Notes under the pieces: model-generated | Told to the model about the DNA's origin: nothing | Database searches by the model: none | The model's input: only the letters and a program-made list of their open reading frames with translations | NCBI RefSeq assembly: GCF_025447595.1 | Contig: NZ_JAOEJU010000003.1 | Coordinates: forward strand, 186,001-250,000 | Source: Pseudomonas koreensis | GTDB taxonomy: Bacteria > Pseudomonadota > Gammaproteobacteria > Pseudomonadales > Pseudomonadaceae | Direction of reading: 5' to 3' | Length of the DNA stretch: 64,000 bases | Shown here: one piece after another, positions 8,379-16,838 of the stretch | Numbering within the stretch: the stretch's first letter is position 1 | Layout of the letters: each line of letters begins with the position of its first letter | Made by a program: the position numbers and the translations under genes

Positions 8379-9056
8379 ATGACATTTTCCATCGCCGCCC
8401 GTTGCCCCGAAACCGGTCAGTTCGGCATCGCCATCAGCTCTTCCAGCATCGCCGTCGGCGCCCGCTGCCCGTGGCTGCTGCCGGGTGTCGGCGCGGTGTC
8501 GAGCCAGAACATCACCCTGCCGTCGCTCGGCCCGGAAGTGCTCGCCTTGATGGAGCAAGGCCTGGCGCCCGAGGCGGCGCTGGACAAGGTGTTGACCCGT
8601 AACGGCTACAGCCAGTACCGGCAGATCACGGCCATCAATCACCTCGGCCAGACCGCGCATTTCAGCGGTGCGCAAACTCTGGGCGTGCACAACGCCGTGT
8701 CCGGCGAGCAGTGCGTGGCGGCGGGCAACATGCTCGCCGGGCGCTCAGTGATCGAAGCCATGGTCAGCGCGTTCGAAGAAGGCGAAGGTCAATTGGCCGA
8801 TCGCCTGATCAAGGCCCTGCACGCCGCCCAGGCCCTGGGCGGTGAAGCAGGCCCGGTGCATTCGGCAGCCGTGGTCGTGGTCGGTGAACTGACCTGGCCC
8901 ATCGTCAACCTGCGGGTGGACTGGGCCGATGAAGACCCGATCGGTCAATTGCAAAAACTCTGGGACGCCTATCGCCCGCAGCTGCAGGACTACATCGACC
9001 GCGCCCTCGATCCGGCCAAGGCGCCGGGCTACGGAGTTGCCGGAGACGACCGATGA
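8379..9056 (+). CDS. DUF1028 family protein (Ntn-hydrolase-like)
   Basis: A 225-residue DUF1028 protein. The family is predicted to have an Ntn-hydrolase fold and often sits in ureide or amide catabolic clusters, but I know of no established reaction. The opening MTFSIAARCPETGQFGIAISS and the following segment GARCPWLLPGVGAVSSQN are diagnostic. The C-terminal part, WDAYRPQLQDYIDRAL, may be a small peptidoglycan-like extension. The start has AAGGAG upstream. Its TGA overlaps the ATG of the ArgE-type gene by four bases, so the two are translationally coupled and probably act consecutively. Confidence 0.88.
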   Translation: MTFSIAARCPETGQFGIAISSSSIAVGARCPWLLPGVGAVSSQNITLPSLGPEVLALMEQGLAPEAALDKVLTRNGYSQYRQITAINHLGQTAHFSGAQTLGVHNAVSGEQCVAAGNMLAGRSVIEAMVSAFEEGEGQLADRLIKALHAAQALGGEAGPVHSAAVVVVGELTWPIVNLRVDWADEDPIGQLQKLWDAYRPQLQDYIDRALDPAKAPGYGVAGDDR

Positions 9057-10201
9057 GCGACAGCGTCGCGTTGCTCAAGACGCTGGTGGGGTTCGATACC
9101 ACCAGCCGCGAGTCCAACCTGCAATTGATCGACTTCGTACGCAGCTTCCTCGAAGGTTTCGATGTGCCGTGCGAGTTGATCTACAACGATGAGCGCAGCA
9201 AGGCCAACCTGTTCGCCACGATAGGCCCGTCGCATCAGCCAGGCATCGTGCTGTCGGGTCATACCGATGTGGTACCGGCCGATGGCCAACCGTGGACGCT
9301 GCCGCCGTTCGAACTCAGTGAGCGCGACGGCAAGCTTTACGGTCGCGGCACGGCGGACATGAAGGGCTACATCGCCTGCGTGCTCGCACTGGTGCCGTCG
9401 TTGATCGAAGCGCCGTTGCGCCTGCCGGTGCACATTGCCCTGTCCTATGACGAAGAGGTCGGCTGTCTCGGCGTGCGCTCGTTGCTAAAGGTGCTGGAGC
9501 AACGTCCGGTCAAACCGCTGCTGTGCATCATCGGCGAGCCGACCGAACTCAAACCGGTGCTCGGGCACAAGGGCAAACTGGCGATGCGCTGTGATGTCCA
9601 GGGCCACGCCTGTCACTCGGCCTACGCGCCGCTTGGAGTGAACGCCATCGAATGCGCCGCCGAGCTGATCGGCGAGTTGGGGCGCATCGGTCGGCAACTC
9701 AAGGATGAACACCTCGACCCGCGTTTCGACCCGCCGTTTTCCACGGTGCAAACCGGTGTGATCAGTGGTGGAAAGGCATTGAATATCGTCCCTGCCGATT
9801 GCCGTTTCGACTTCGAAATCCGCGCCCTGCCGTCGCAGGATCCGGCTGTCGTCGCCCAGCAACTCAAGGTTTACGCCGAGCAGCAGATGCTGCCGCGCAT
9901 GCGGGCGGTCAGTGAGCAGAGCGATATCCGCTTCAGCGAATTGTCGGCGTATCCGGGGCTGGCGACGGATGCCCGAAGCCAGGCTGCGGAACTGATCGCC
10001 AGGTTCTGTGGCTCGGACGATTTCGGTACTGTGGCGTTCGGCACTGAAGGCGGTTTGTTCGACGCGGTGGGGATTCCCACGGTGGTGTGCGGCCCCGGCA
10101 GTATGGATCAGGGCCACAAGCCGGACGAGTTCGTCAGCGTCGATCAGCTCACGGCCTGCGATGCGATGCTACAACGGATGCTGGCGTCTATTCGCCTTTA
10201 A
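9053..10201 (+). CDS. M20 family deacylase, acetylornithine deacetylase (ArgE) type
   Basis: A 382-residue M20 metallohydrolase. The metal and catalytic motifs are in order: SGHTDVVP, GRGTADMKGY, the catalytic Glu pair in SYDEEVGCLG, IGEPTELKP, and the distal His in DQGHKPDEFV. The dimerisation domain lies between roughly residues 175 and 290. The family removes N-acyl or N-carbamoyl groups. Because it is coupled to DUF1028 and surrounded by RidA, monooxygenases and NCS1 permeases, its substrate here may be an N-acyl or N-carbamoyl intermediate rather than acetylornithine. That is inference. Confidence 0.88.
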   Translation: MSDSVALLKTLVGFDTTSRESNLQLIDFVRSFLEGFDVPCELIYNDERSKANLFATIGPSHQPGIVLSGHTDVVPADGQPWTLPPFELSERDGKLYGRGTADMKGYIACVLALVPSLIEAPLRLPVHIALSYDEEVGCLGVRSLLKVLEQRPVKPLLCIIGEPTELKPVLGHKGKLAMRCDVQGHACHSAYAPLGVNAIECAAELIGELGRIGRQLKDEHLDPRFDPPFSTVQTGVISGGKALNIVPADCRFDFEIRALPSQDPAVVAQQLKVYAEQQMLPRMRAVSEQSDIRFSELSAYPGLATDARSQAAELIARFCGSDDFGTVAFGTEGGLFDAVGIPTVVCGPGSMDQGHKPDEFVSVDQLTACDAMLQRMLASIRL

Positions 10202-10211
10202 AAAACGGTCT

Positions 10212-10236
10212 GGCTGCCGGATTCAAATCCGCAGCC
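10212..10236. other. Hairpin downstream of the ArgE-type gene
   Basis: GGCTGC and CGGATT pair with AATCCG and GCAGCC, giving a bulged stem 11 bases after the stop codon. There is no T-run, so it may be a transcript-end or processing structure rather than a classical terminator. The remaining gap to 10489 shows no gene. Confidence 0.4.
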
Positions 10237-10451
10237 GAGCCGCAATAACACCGACCGACAGCTGCTCCAATGGAGGTCAGCTGCGTTGTCGCTCATGGCG
10301 CTGAAACACCCGAAACAGAGCGTTTCCAGCTGACCGGAGAGCTTCGTTTTTTTAACGCCTGAAGCAACAAAACTACTAATTTATCTCTCCCCTTTCCTTG
10401 CCCATGATCAATCCCAACAAGAAATGCGCCGTCCGTGCCGGCGCTCACTGA

Positions 10452-10467
10452 AGTACGTCCACGTACT
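10452..10467. promoter_or_regulatory. Perfect 7-bp inverted repeat in the leader of the second NCS1 permease
   Basis: AGTACGT-CC-ACGTACT lies 22 bases upstream of the permease ATG. It may be an operator or an RNA hairpin that affects the nearby ribosome site. No similar element was seen before the first permease. Confidence 0.4.
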
Positions 10468-10489
10468 CGTCCTTGCCTTGGAGTTCGTC

Positions 10490-11905
10490 ATGGCCACCTC
10501 TGCAACAACGTCCGCACCGCTTATTGAAAAACACACGATCGGCTATGTGCCGCCCGAAGATCGCCACGGAAAGGTTCGGGATCTGTTCACCCTCTGGTTC
10601 GGCGGCAACATCGCGCCGTTGCCCATCGTCACCGGCGCCCTCGGCGTGCAGCTGTTTCACCTGAATCTGGTGTGGGGCATCGTCGCCATTCTGGTCGGCC
10701 ACCTGGTCGGCGGTGTGCTGATGGCGCTGCACTCGGCGCAGGGCCCGCAGATGGGCATTCCGCAGATGATCCAGAGCCGTGCGCAGTTCGGCTCCCTCGG
10801 CGCGCTGTTGGTGGTGCTGATTGCCGGCGTCATGTACATCGGTTTCTTTGCCTCCAACATCGTGCTCGCCGGCAAGTCCCTGCATGGCGTGGTCGACAGC
10901 GTTCCGGTGCCAGTGGGCATCGTGATCGGTGCGCTGGGCTCGGGGATCATCGGCATCATCGGTTACCGCTTCATCCACGTGCTCAACCGCATCGGCACCT
11001 GGGTGCTGGGGATCGGCATCGTGGTCGGATTCGGCTACATCCTCACCCACATCCAGACCGATGATTTCCTCACTCGCGGTAGCTTCAACATCTCGGGCTG
11101 GCTTGCGACGGTGTCGCTGGCGGCACTGTGGCAGATCGCGTTTGCGCCTTACGTCTCGGATTACTCGCGCTACCTGCCGGCGAATGTGCCGGTGGCGGCA
11201 ACTTTCTGGACGACCTATCTAGGTTCGGCGCTGGGTTCGAGCCTGTCATTCGTGTTCGGGGCCGTCGCCGTGCTGGCAACCCCGGTGGGCATGGACACCA
11301 TGGACGCGGTGAAACTCGCCACCGGCGCCATCGGCCCGTTGATGCTGGTGCTGTTCCTGCTCAGCGTGATCAGCCATAACGCGCTCAACCTGTACGGCGC
11401 GGTGCTGTCGCTGATCACCCTGGTGCAGACCTTCGCCTACCGCTGGATTCCGACTGCCAAAAGCCGCGCGGTGATTTCGATCATCGTCCTGCTGGCTTGC
11501 TGCTTCGCTGCGGTCGGCGCCTCGTCAGACTTCATCGGCCACTTCGTCGACATGGTGCTGGTGCTGCTGGTGGTGCTGGTGCCGTGGACGGCGATCAACC
11601 TGATCGACTTCTACGCCATTCACAAAGGCAAGTACGACATCGACTCGATCTTCAAAGTCGACGGCGGCATCTACGGCCGTTACAACCCGCAAGCCTTGCT
11701 GGCGTATGCGATCGGCATCGCGGTGCAGATTCCGTTCATGAACACGCCGCTGTATGTCGGGCCGGTGTCGGCGCACATCAACGGCGCGGACCTTTCGTGG
11801 GTGGTTGGATTGCTGGTGACTTCGCCGCTGTATTTCTGGCTGGCCAGTCGTGACAGTGCTTATCGTCGGCGGCTGACATCCGGGAAACTGGCGGGCAGTC
11901 TCTGA
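10490..11905 (+). CDS. NCS1-family nucleobase:cation symporter, second paralogue
   Basis: A 471-residue permease with about 12 membrane segments, closely similar to the one at 1367-2773. Both share ERHGK-type openings (here EDRHGKVRDLFTLWFGGN), NIAPLPIVTGA, QGPQMGIPQMIQSRAQFG and SDYSRYLP. The start at 10490 (MATSATTSAP) has GGAG six bases upstream and is preferred over upstream in-frame starts. It closes the FMO-RidA-DUF1028-ArgE run and presumably imports the substrate. Two related permeases about 8 kb apart suggest duplication with possible divergence of ligand. Confidence 0.9.
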   Translation: MATSATTSAPLIEKHTIGYVPPEDRHGKVRDLFTLWFGGNIAPLPIVTGALGVQLFHLNLVWGIVAILVGHLVGGVLMALHSAQGPQMGIPQMIQSRAQFGSLGALLVVLIAGVMYIGFFASNIVLAGKSLHGVVDSVPVPVGIVIGALGSGIIGIIGYRFIHVLNRIGTWVLGIGIVVGFGYILTHIQTDDFLTRGSFNISGWLATVSLAALWQIAFAPYVSDYSRYLPANVPVAATFWTTYLGSALGSSLSFVFGAVAVLATPVGMDTMDAVKLATGAIGPLMLVLFLLSVISHNALNLYGAVLSLITLVQTFAYRWIPTAKSRAVISIIVLLACCFAAVGASSDFIGHFVDMVLVLLVVLVPWTAINLIDFYAIHKGKYDIDSIFKVDGGIYGRYNPQALLAYAIGIAVQIPFMNTPLYVGPVSAHINGADLSWVVGLLVTSPLYFWLASRDSAYRRRLTSGKLAGSL

Positions 11906-12004
11906 GATTGACTCGATGCACCACCAAGGTCCGCCCTGTGCGGGCCTTCTGCTTTGCGTTGTGCTATTTCTTTACGCCCGACGACAACCGGAGATGGAAA
12001 TCCA

Positions 12005-12628
12005 ATGCTGCGAATTCTGGGCAAAGCCTCATCGATCAACGTGCGCAAAGTGCTGTGGGCCTGTGCTGAACTGAACCTTCCCTTCGAACGCGAGGACTGG
12101 GGCTCAGGTTTTCAATCGACGTCGACGCCGGAGTTCCTCGCACTCAATCCCTGCGCGATGGTGCCGGTGATTCAGGACGATGACTTCACGCTGTGGGAGT
12201 CGAACTCGATCATTCGCTATCTGGCGTCGCGTTATGCCGGCGAACAACTTTACCCAATCGAGGCACGCGCCCGAGCGCGGGTGGATCAATGGATCGACTG
12301 GCAGGCTTCGGAGTTGAACAAGTCCTGGTCTTACGCGTTCATGTCGCTGGTACGCAAGTCACCCGCGCATCAGGACAGCGTTGCTCTTGCGGCCGGTTGC
12401 CGGGAGTGGACAAGGCACATGGAGATTCTCGACCGGCAGCTGCAAAAGACCGGCGCCTATGTCAGCGGCGAGCAGTTTTCCCTCGCCGACATCCCGATCG
12501 GCCTGTCGGTCAATCGCTGGTTCGAGACGCCGCTGGAACATCCGCACTTGCCGGCGGTGAGCGCTTATTACGAACGTTTGAGCCAGCGCCCCGCTTACCG
12601 GTTGCACGGACGCAACGGCACCCCGTGA
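12005..12628 (+). CDS. Glutathione S-transferase family protein
   Basis: A 207-residue cytosolic GST. The thioredoxin-like N-terminal domain contains the active-site region [17 protein letters not shown] and the glutathione-binding pair [22 protein letters not shown], with the usual cis-Pro and the Glu-Ser. The C-terminal helical domain contains [15 protein letters not shown]. The family conjugates or dehalogenates electrophiles or isomerises ring products with glutathione. It stands 99 bases after the NCS1 gene and converges on an HxlR regulator. Its role in the cluster is not clear. Confidence 0.88.
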   Translation: MLRILGKASSINVRKVLWACAELNLPFEREDWGSGFQSTSTPEFLALNPCAMVPVIQDDDFTLWESNSIIRYLASRYAGEQLYPIEARARARVDQWIDWQASELNKSWSYAFMSLVRKSPAHQDSVALAAGCREWTRHMEILDRQLQKTGAYVSGEQFSLADIPIGLSVNRWFETPLEHPHLPAVSAYYERLSQRPAYRLHGRNGTP

Positions 12629-12634
12629 TGCCGG

Positions 12635-13132
12635 TCATTTGTTTTTGAAAGCCTCACGCCGCGCCTGTCGTTCGGCGGCGTATGCCTCCTGCGGCTGGCT
12701 GATCAGATCCTCACGACGCAACACTTCACCGCAGTGATCGCACAACGGCCCAAGGCCCGCGCTGTGGTTGCAGGTCTTGTGGGTCATGTTCACGGCCAGC
12801 CCTTCCTCCGACGACTTGCACCAGGTTTCGCCCCAGGCGCGTAACGCAATCACCACCGGGTAAAACGCCTCGCCTTTTGCGGTGAGGTGGTACTCGTAGC
12901 GTTTCGGCCGCTCGTTGTACAAGCGGCGCTCGACCAGCCCGTCCGCCTCCAGGCTTTTCAGACGGGCGGCAACCATCTGCGGCGTACCGCCGGTCTGGGC
13001 CAGGATCTCGTCGTAACGATGGCTGCCCATGAACAATTCGCGCAAAACCAGCACCGTCCAGCGGTCGCCGACGATCGACTCGGCCCGGGAAATCGGGCAC
13101 AGCGTATCGGGAAGACTATCGTTTACAGCCAT
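12635..13132 (-). CDS. HxlR-family regulator with cysteine-rich C-terminus
   Basis: A 165-residue HxlR-type winged-helix regulator. It has the N-terminal Cys12 in DTLCPISRAESIVGDRW, a recognition segment around GGTPQMVAARLKSLEADGL, and the wing YHLTAKGEAF. After the core there is an unusual tail with Cys121, Cys131 and Cys134 plus histidines (CNHSAGLGPLCDHCGE), which looks like a metal-binding knuckle. It is divergent from the isochorismatase-type gene, and a strong palindrome lies in the 99-bp gap between them, so autoregulation and control of that operon are likely. Confidence 0.88.
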   Translation of the reverse strand: MAVNDSLPDTLCPISRAESIVGDRWTVLVLRELFMGSHRYDEILAQTGGTPQMVAARLKSLEADGLVERRLYNERPKRYEYHLTAKGEAFYPVVIALRAWGETWCKSSEEGLAVNMTHKTCNHSAGLGPLCDHCGEVLRREDLISQPQEAYAAERQARREAFKNK

Positions 13133-13152
13133 CAGGGCTTGCCTCTTTCACA

Positions 13153-13175
13153 GTTACTATGATTATCATATCAAC
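13153..13175. promoter_or_regulatory. Putative HxlR operator palindrome
   Basis: TATGAT-T-ATCATA is a perfect 6+1+6 inverted repeat at 13158-13170. It extends to GTT and AAC at the outer edges. It lies in the 99-bp gap between the divergent HxlR gene and the isochorismatase-ALDH operon. Its position and symmetry fit a dimeric winged-helix repressor site. Confidence 0.55.
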
Positions 13176-13231
13176 ACGATGCGGGAACAAGCCCTGAGCA
13201 TCGATCACTCTCATTGCCGGAGTACATCGTC

Positions 13232-13870
13232 ATGTCGAAACCTCTCTATCCGCTCGACAGAACCGCCTACCTGCTGGTCGATCCGTACAACGATTTTCTC
13301 TCCGACGGCGGCAAGATCTTTCCGCTGATCAAGCCAATGGCCGAGCAGAACGGCCTGCTCGACAACCTGCGCAAACTCGATCACGCCGTGCGGGCCCTGC
13401 CGATTCCGGTCGTCATCGTACCCCATCACCGCTGGGTCAAAGGCGACTACGAGAACTGGGATAACCCAAGCCCGACCCAATGCAAGATCATGCACATGCA
13501 CCACTTTGCGCGCGGCGAATGGGGCGGTGAATGGCACCCGGATTTTGCGCCGAAGGACGGCGACATCGTGGTTCAGGAGCACTGGGGGTCCAGTGGATTC
13601 GCCAATACCGACCTGGATTTTCGCCTGAAGCAGCTAGGCATCACCCACGTGATCATCGTCGGCCTGCTGGCCAATACCTGCATCGAAGCCACCGCCCGTT
13701 ATGCCTCGGAACTCGGCTATCACGTCACGCTGGTGCGCGACGCTACCGCCGCATTCAAAGAGGAAATGATGCACGCCGCCCACGAACTCAACGGCCCGAC
13801 GTTCGCCCATGTCATCACCACCACGAACGAACTGATCGCCAACCTTCAGTCGCAAGGTGACGCGAAATGA
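13232..13870 (+). CDS. Isochorismatase-family cysteine hydrolase (RutB-like fold)
   Basis: A 212-residue cysteine hydrolase of the isochorismatase/nicotinamidase fold. The catalytic Asp lies in LLVDPYNDF and the nucleophilic Cys in LLANTCIEATARYA, the family's usual arrangement; a helix with VIIVGLL precedes the Cys. Relatives hydrolyse carbamoyl or amide groups (RutB, N-carbamoylsarcosine amidase) or isochorismate. The start at 13232 has CCGGAG nine bases upstream. The TGA overlaps the ATG of the aldehyde dehydrogenase by four bases, so the pair is co-translated. Confidence 0.88.
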   Translation: MSKPLYPLDRTAYLLVDPYNDFLSDGGKIFPLIKPMAEQNGLLDNLRKLDHAVRALPIPVVIVPHHRWVKGDYENWDNPSPTQCKIMHMHHFARGEWGGEWHPDFAPKDGDIVVQEHWGSSGFANTDLDFRLKQLGITHVIIVGLLANTCIEATARYASELGYHVTLVRDATAAFKEEMMHAAHELNGPTFAHVITTTNELIANLQSQGDAK

Positions 13871-15432
13871 GTCTGACCGGCCACCTGCTGATCGGCGCCG
13901 CTGAGGTGCCCGCTTCCGAGGGCACGATGAAGGCGCTGAATCCGGCAACCAATACGCTGATCGAACCGGAATTCGCCTTCGGCGGTGCAAAGCAAGTCGA
14001 TCAGGCGGCAACCCTCGCCGACGCGGCGTTCGACAGCTACAGCCACACTTCGCTGGCCGAACGTGCGGCGTTTCTGGAAAGCATCGCCGACAACCTCGAC
14101 GCCGTGCGCGAGGAGCTTGCAGCCCGCACCGCACTTGAAACCGGTCTGCCTCAGGCGCAGCTCGAGGGCGAAGCCGCCCGGGCCGCGACCCAGTTCCGTC
14201 AGTTCGCCGAGGTGGTGCGCAAGGGGCGCTTCCTGCAACTGGCCATCGACCCGGCGCAACCTGATCGCCAGCCACGTCCGCGGATGGATCATCGCTTGCA
14301 GAAAGTCGCCATCGGCCCGGTGGCAATTTTCGGTGCGAGCAATTTTCCGATCTCCTATTCGGTGGCCGGCGGCGACACCGCATCGGCACTCGCGGCCGGT
14401 GCGACGGTGATTCTCAAGGCGCATAACGCGCATCCCGGGGCCTCGGAAATCCAGGCTCGCGCCATCCGTAAAGCGGTGCAGATGCATGGTTTGCACGAAG
14501 GGGTTTTCTCCATGGTGCGCGGTGGCGGTAATGCGATCGGTGAGGCACTGGTCGATCATCCTTTGATTAAAGCGGTGACGTTCACGGGTTCGGAGGTGGG
14601 CGGCATGGCGCTTTATCGTCGCGCGCAGTTGCGGCCTGATCCGATTCCGGTTTTCACCGAAATGACCAGCGTCAATCCGACGTTCATCTTGCCCGCAGCG
14701 CTGTCCGCACGTGGCGACAAGATCGGCGACGGATTTATCGAGCGGATGCTGGTCAACGTCGGTCAGGCCTGTCTGTGTCCGTCGATTCTGATTGCGGTCG
14801 AAGGCGAAGGTCTGCAAGCGCTACGTAGCGCCATGATCAAGCGGGTCAGCGAAGCGCCGGCGCGTACGATGCTGACGCCGGGCATTCACGGTTCATACGT
14901 CAACGGACTGGCGGCAATGGAAAGCCTGGGGGCAAATCGGGTGGCGGTCGGCGCGCCGGCGCAGGGTCAGTTTGAGGGGCGCCCGGCGTTGCTGGAAGTT
15001 GACGGTCAACGCCTGCTCACCGAACCGGCGCTGGCCCATGAAGTGTTCGGCCCGGCGGCATTGTTGGTGGCGGTCAACGATGAGGAAGAGTTACTGGCAG
15101 TTGCCCGTTCATTCAAGGGTCAGCTCAGCGCAGCCATTCACCTTGAAGACCGCGATCTGGATCTGGCCCGGCGTCTGCTGCCGATCCTCGAGCGCCGCAC
15201 CGGACGCATTGTGGTCAACGCTTTCGCCCATCCGCAGGAAGTGACTTTCGCCACCGTACATGGCGGGCCGTTTCCGGCCACCTCGGACAGCCGCTTCACC
15301 TCGGTCGGCATGACCTCGATAGAGCGCTTTTTGCGGCCCGTGGCGTATCAGGGCTTTCCCGATGCGTTGCTGCCGCAAGTGTTGCGCGATGCCAATCCAC
15401 TCGATTTGCCTCGCAGCATCGACGGCCAATAA
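13867..15432 (+). CDS. Aldehyde dehydrogenase, alpha-ketoglutaric-semialdehyde-dehydrogenase type (NADP+)
   Basis: A 521-residue aldehyde dehydrogenase of the larger KGSADH-like branch. GPVAIFGASNFPISYSVAGGDTA forms part of the cofactor pocket, FTGSEVGG and FTEMTSVNP supply the catalytic Glu, and the catalytic Cys is in VGQACLCPS. The branch oxidises semialdehydes of dicarboxylic acids formed in sugar-acid or hydroxyproline degradation. Here it is coupled to an isochorismatase-type amidohydrolase, so it may oxidise an aldehyde released after amide hydrolysis. A perfect bidirectional terminator follows immediately. Confidence 0.88.
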   Translation: MSLTGHLLIGAAEVPASEGTMKALNPATNTLIEPEFAFGGAKQVDQAATLADAAFDSYSHTSLAERAAFLESIADNLDAVREELAARTALETGLPQAQLEGEAARAATQFRQFAEVVRKGRFLQLAIDPAQPDRQPRPRMDHRLQKVAIGPVAIFGASNFPISYSVAGGDTASALAAGATVILKAHNAHPGASEIQARAIRKAVQMHGLHEGVFSMVRGGGNAIGEALVDHPLIKAVTFTGSEVGGMALYRRAQLRPDPIPVFTEMTSVNPTFILPAALSARGDKIGDGFIERMLVNVGQACLCPSILIAVEGEGLQALRSAMIKRVSEAPARTMLTPGIHGSYVNGLAAMESLGANRVAVGAPAQGQFEGRPALLEVDGQRLLTEPALAHEVFGPAALLVAVNDEEELLAVARSFKGQLSAAIHLEDRDLDLARRLLPILERRTGRIVVNAFAHPQEVTFATVHGGPFPATSDSRFTSVGMTSIERFLRPVAYQGFPDALLPQVLRDANPLDLPRSIDGQ

Positions 15433-15473
15433 AAAATGCCCGGTTCGGCAAATCACCGAACCGGGCATTTTTT
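15431..15473. terminator. Bidirectional intrinsic terminator
   Basis: A perfect 18-bp stem with A-rich left and T-rich right ends lies between the ALDH stop and the convergent molbindin stop, serving both. Confidence 0.92.
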
Positions 15474-15489
15474 CGAGTCACGGGTTTGA

Positions 15490-15918
15490 TCAGGCCGGCA
15501 CACCCAGAATGATGTGCGAAGCCTTGATCACTGCCGTCGCGCTGACGCCCGCCGCCAGACCCAGTTCGTTCACCGCGTCGCGGGTCACGATCGAATAAAC
15601 TTTCGAACCGCCAGCCAGCTCGATCACCACTTCAGCGTTGACGGCGCCATCGGTCACGCTCAGCACCTTGCCTTGCAGGCAGTTGCGGGCCGACAGGCGA
15701 ATGTCGCTGGATTCGGTCATCAGCATCACCCAAGGCGCCTTGACCAAGGCCACGGCTTCTTTGCCCACCGCGATGCCCAGGCTTTTGAGGCTCGCCAGGG
15801 TCACGACCGCAACCAGCTTCTCGCCGCCCGGCAGGGTCAATACGACTTCCGCATTGACCGAGCCTTCCTGAACCTGGCTGACCTGACCTTTAAAAACGTT
15901 GCGGGCACTGACTTTCAT
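15490..15918 (-). CDS. Two-domain TOBE molybdate-binding protein (molbindin, ModG-like)
   Basis: A 142-residue cytoplasmic protein made of two tandem TOBE/Mop domains of about 68 residues. The repeats are easy to see: MKVSARNVFKGQVSQVQEGSV and IRLSARNCLQGKVLSVTDGAV, each followed by NAEVV and a segment ending in VALVKAPWV or TAVIKASHI. Such molbindins store or buffer molybdate (sometimes tungstate). The start at 15918 has AGGA upstream. An almost ideal ModE operator lies about 60 bases upstream, supporting control by molybdate. No other mod gene is close. Confidence 0.9.
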   Translation of the reverse strand: MKVSARNVFKGQVSQVQEGSVNAEVVLTLPGGEKLVAVVTLASLKSLGIAVGKEAVALVKAPWVMLMTESSDIRLSARNCLQGKVLSVTDGAVNAEVVIELAGGSKVYSIVTRDAVNELGLAAGVSATAVIKASHIILGVPA

Positions 15919-15975
15919 GATGGACGTCCTTTTTTTTGACTTTGGAGTTAGGAAACGGCGCACATCATCGGAGCA

Positions 15976-16003
15976 AGCGCTATGTAGTTACAACTATAGC
16001 GCT
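15976..16003. promoter_or_regulatory. Putative ModE operator (AGCGCTAT-N12-ATAGCGCT)
   Basis: Perfect 8-bp arms are separated by 12 bases. The inner CGCTAT-N12-ATAGCG has the same geometry as the E. coli modA operator (CGTTAT-N12-ATAACG), which I am recalling from knowledge. It lies upstream of the molbindin gene, in the 115-bp gap 15919-16033. Confidence 0.7.
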
Positions 16004-16033
16004 GCACCTGAATGAACATTGCCCCCCCTGACT

Positions 16034-16696
16034 CTAGATCAACAAGTCCTCATAGAACGCACCGTACGGAAGCTCGGGGTGTTCGATCTGGATTTCCAGA
16101 ATCCAGACTCCGGCATTCGGAGCCTGATCGAAGTCACCGAGATTGCCACCGCGATAAATCGCGTGAGGAAAATCGCTGACCCGGTGCCCCTTGATATCCA
16201 GGTTCAGCTTCCAGCCCATGGCCTCAGCCTGATCGGTGGCGTAACGGTACAGTTCGACACCGGTCACGCCCTGACGCCAGAAGGCCTCGACCTTGTCGAA
16301 AAGCTCTTTGGAGGCCGCCGCACAGGCGATCATTTGCGGATCGGAACCGGTAACGAACGTCGCCCCGGCATCGCCTTCGTGGCCTTCCCAAACCACGCCC
16401 ATGTCGATGAAGAAAATGTCGCTTTCGCCCAGGACCGGATCGCCGTCGGAACGCTCCTTGAAGGTCTTCAACGTGTTGGCGCCGAAGCGGATCAGCAGCG
16501 GATGCCAGATCCGGTCCATGCCCAGTTCGACGAGGATTTCCTTGCCCCGTGCATGGGCTTCGGATTCACGCATACCGGGTCTGATCACCTTGGCGATCTC
16601 ATCCACCGCCTTCCAGGTCAATTGCTGGGCATGGCGCATGGTTTCCAGCACAAAACGCTCACCTACCGCTTCTTTCCCGCTCAAAGTGGCACTCAT
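16034..16696 (-). CDS. M24-family metallopeptidase (aminopeptidase P/creatinase fold)
   Basis: A 220-residue M24 "pita-bread" domain protein without the N-terminal domain of full-length Xaa-Pro peptidases. SDIFFIDMGVVWEGHEGDAGATFVTG supplies the two metal-ligand Asp residues, IKGHRVSDFPHAIYRGG the His region, and LEIQIEHPE the Glu region. Substrates of such short forms are unknown; they may be prolidase-like or have amidinohydrolase-like chemistry. The start has GAGGAG upstream. It lies next to the molbindin, transcribed in the same direction, but no functional link is apparent. Confidence 0.82.
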   Translation of the reverse strand: MSATLSGKEAVGERFVLETMRHAQQLTWKAVDEIAKVIRPGMRESEAHARGKEILVELGMDRIWHPLLIRFGANTLKTFKERSDGDPVLGESDIFFIDMGVVWEGHEGDAGATFVTGSDPQMIACAAASKELFDKVEAFWRQGVTGVELYRYATDQAEAMGWKLNLDIKGHRVSDFPHAIYRGGNLGDFDQAPNAGVWILEIQIEHPELPYGAFYEDLLI

Positions 16697-16838
16697 CCCT
16701 TACTCCTCTCGGCATCCAGCAGACGCAGTCGCTATATAGGAATGTATATTGCGATATCCCATAACAAAGCGATAGACGTGGACTTGTACGACTGCACTCA
16801 TCACAGAATGAAACGCCAATGATCCTTGCGACCAGCGC

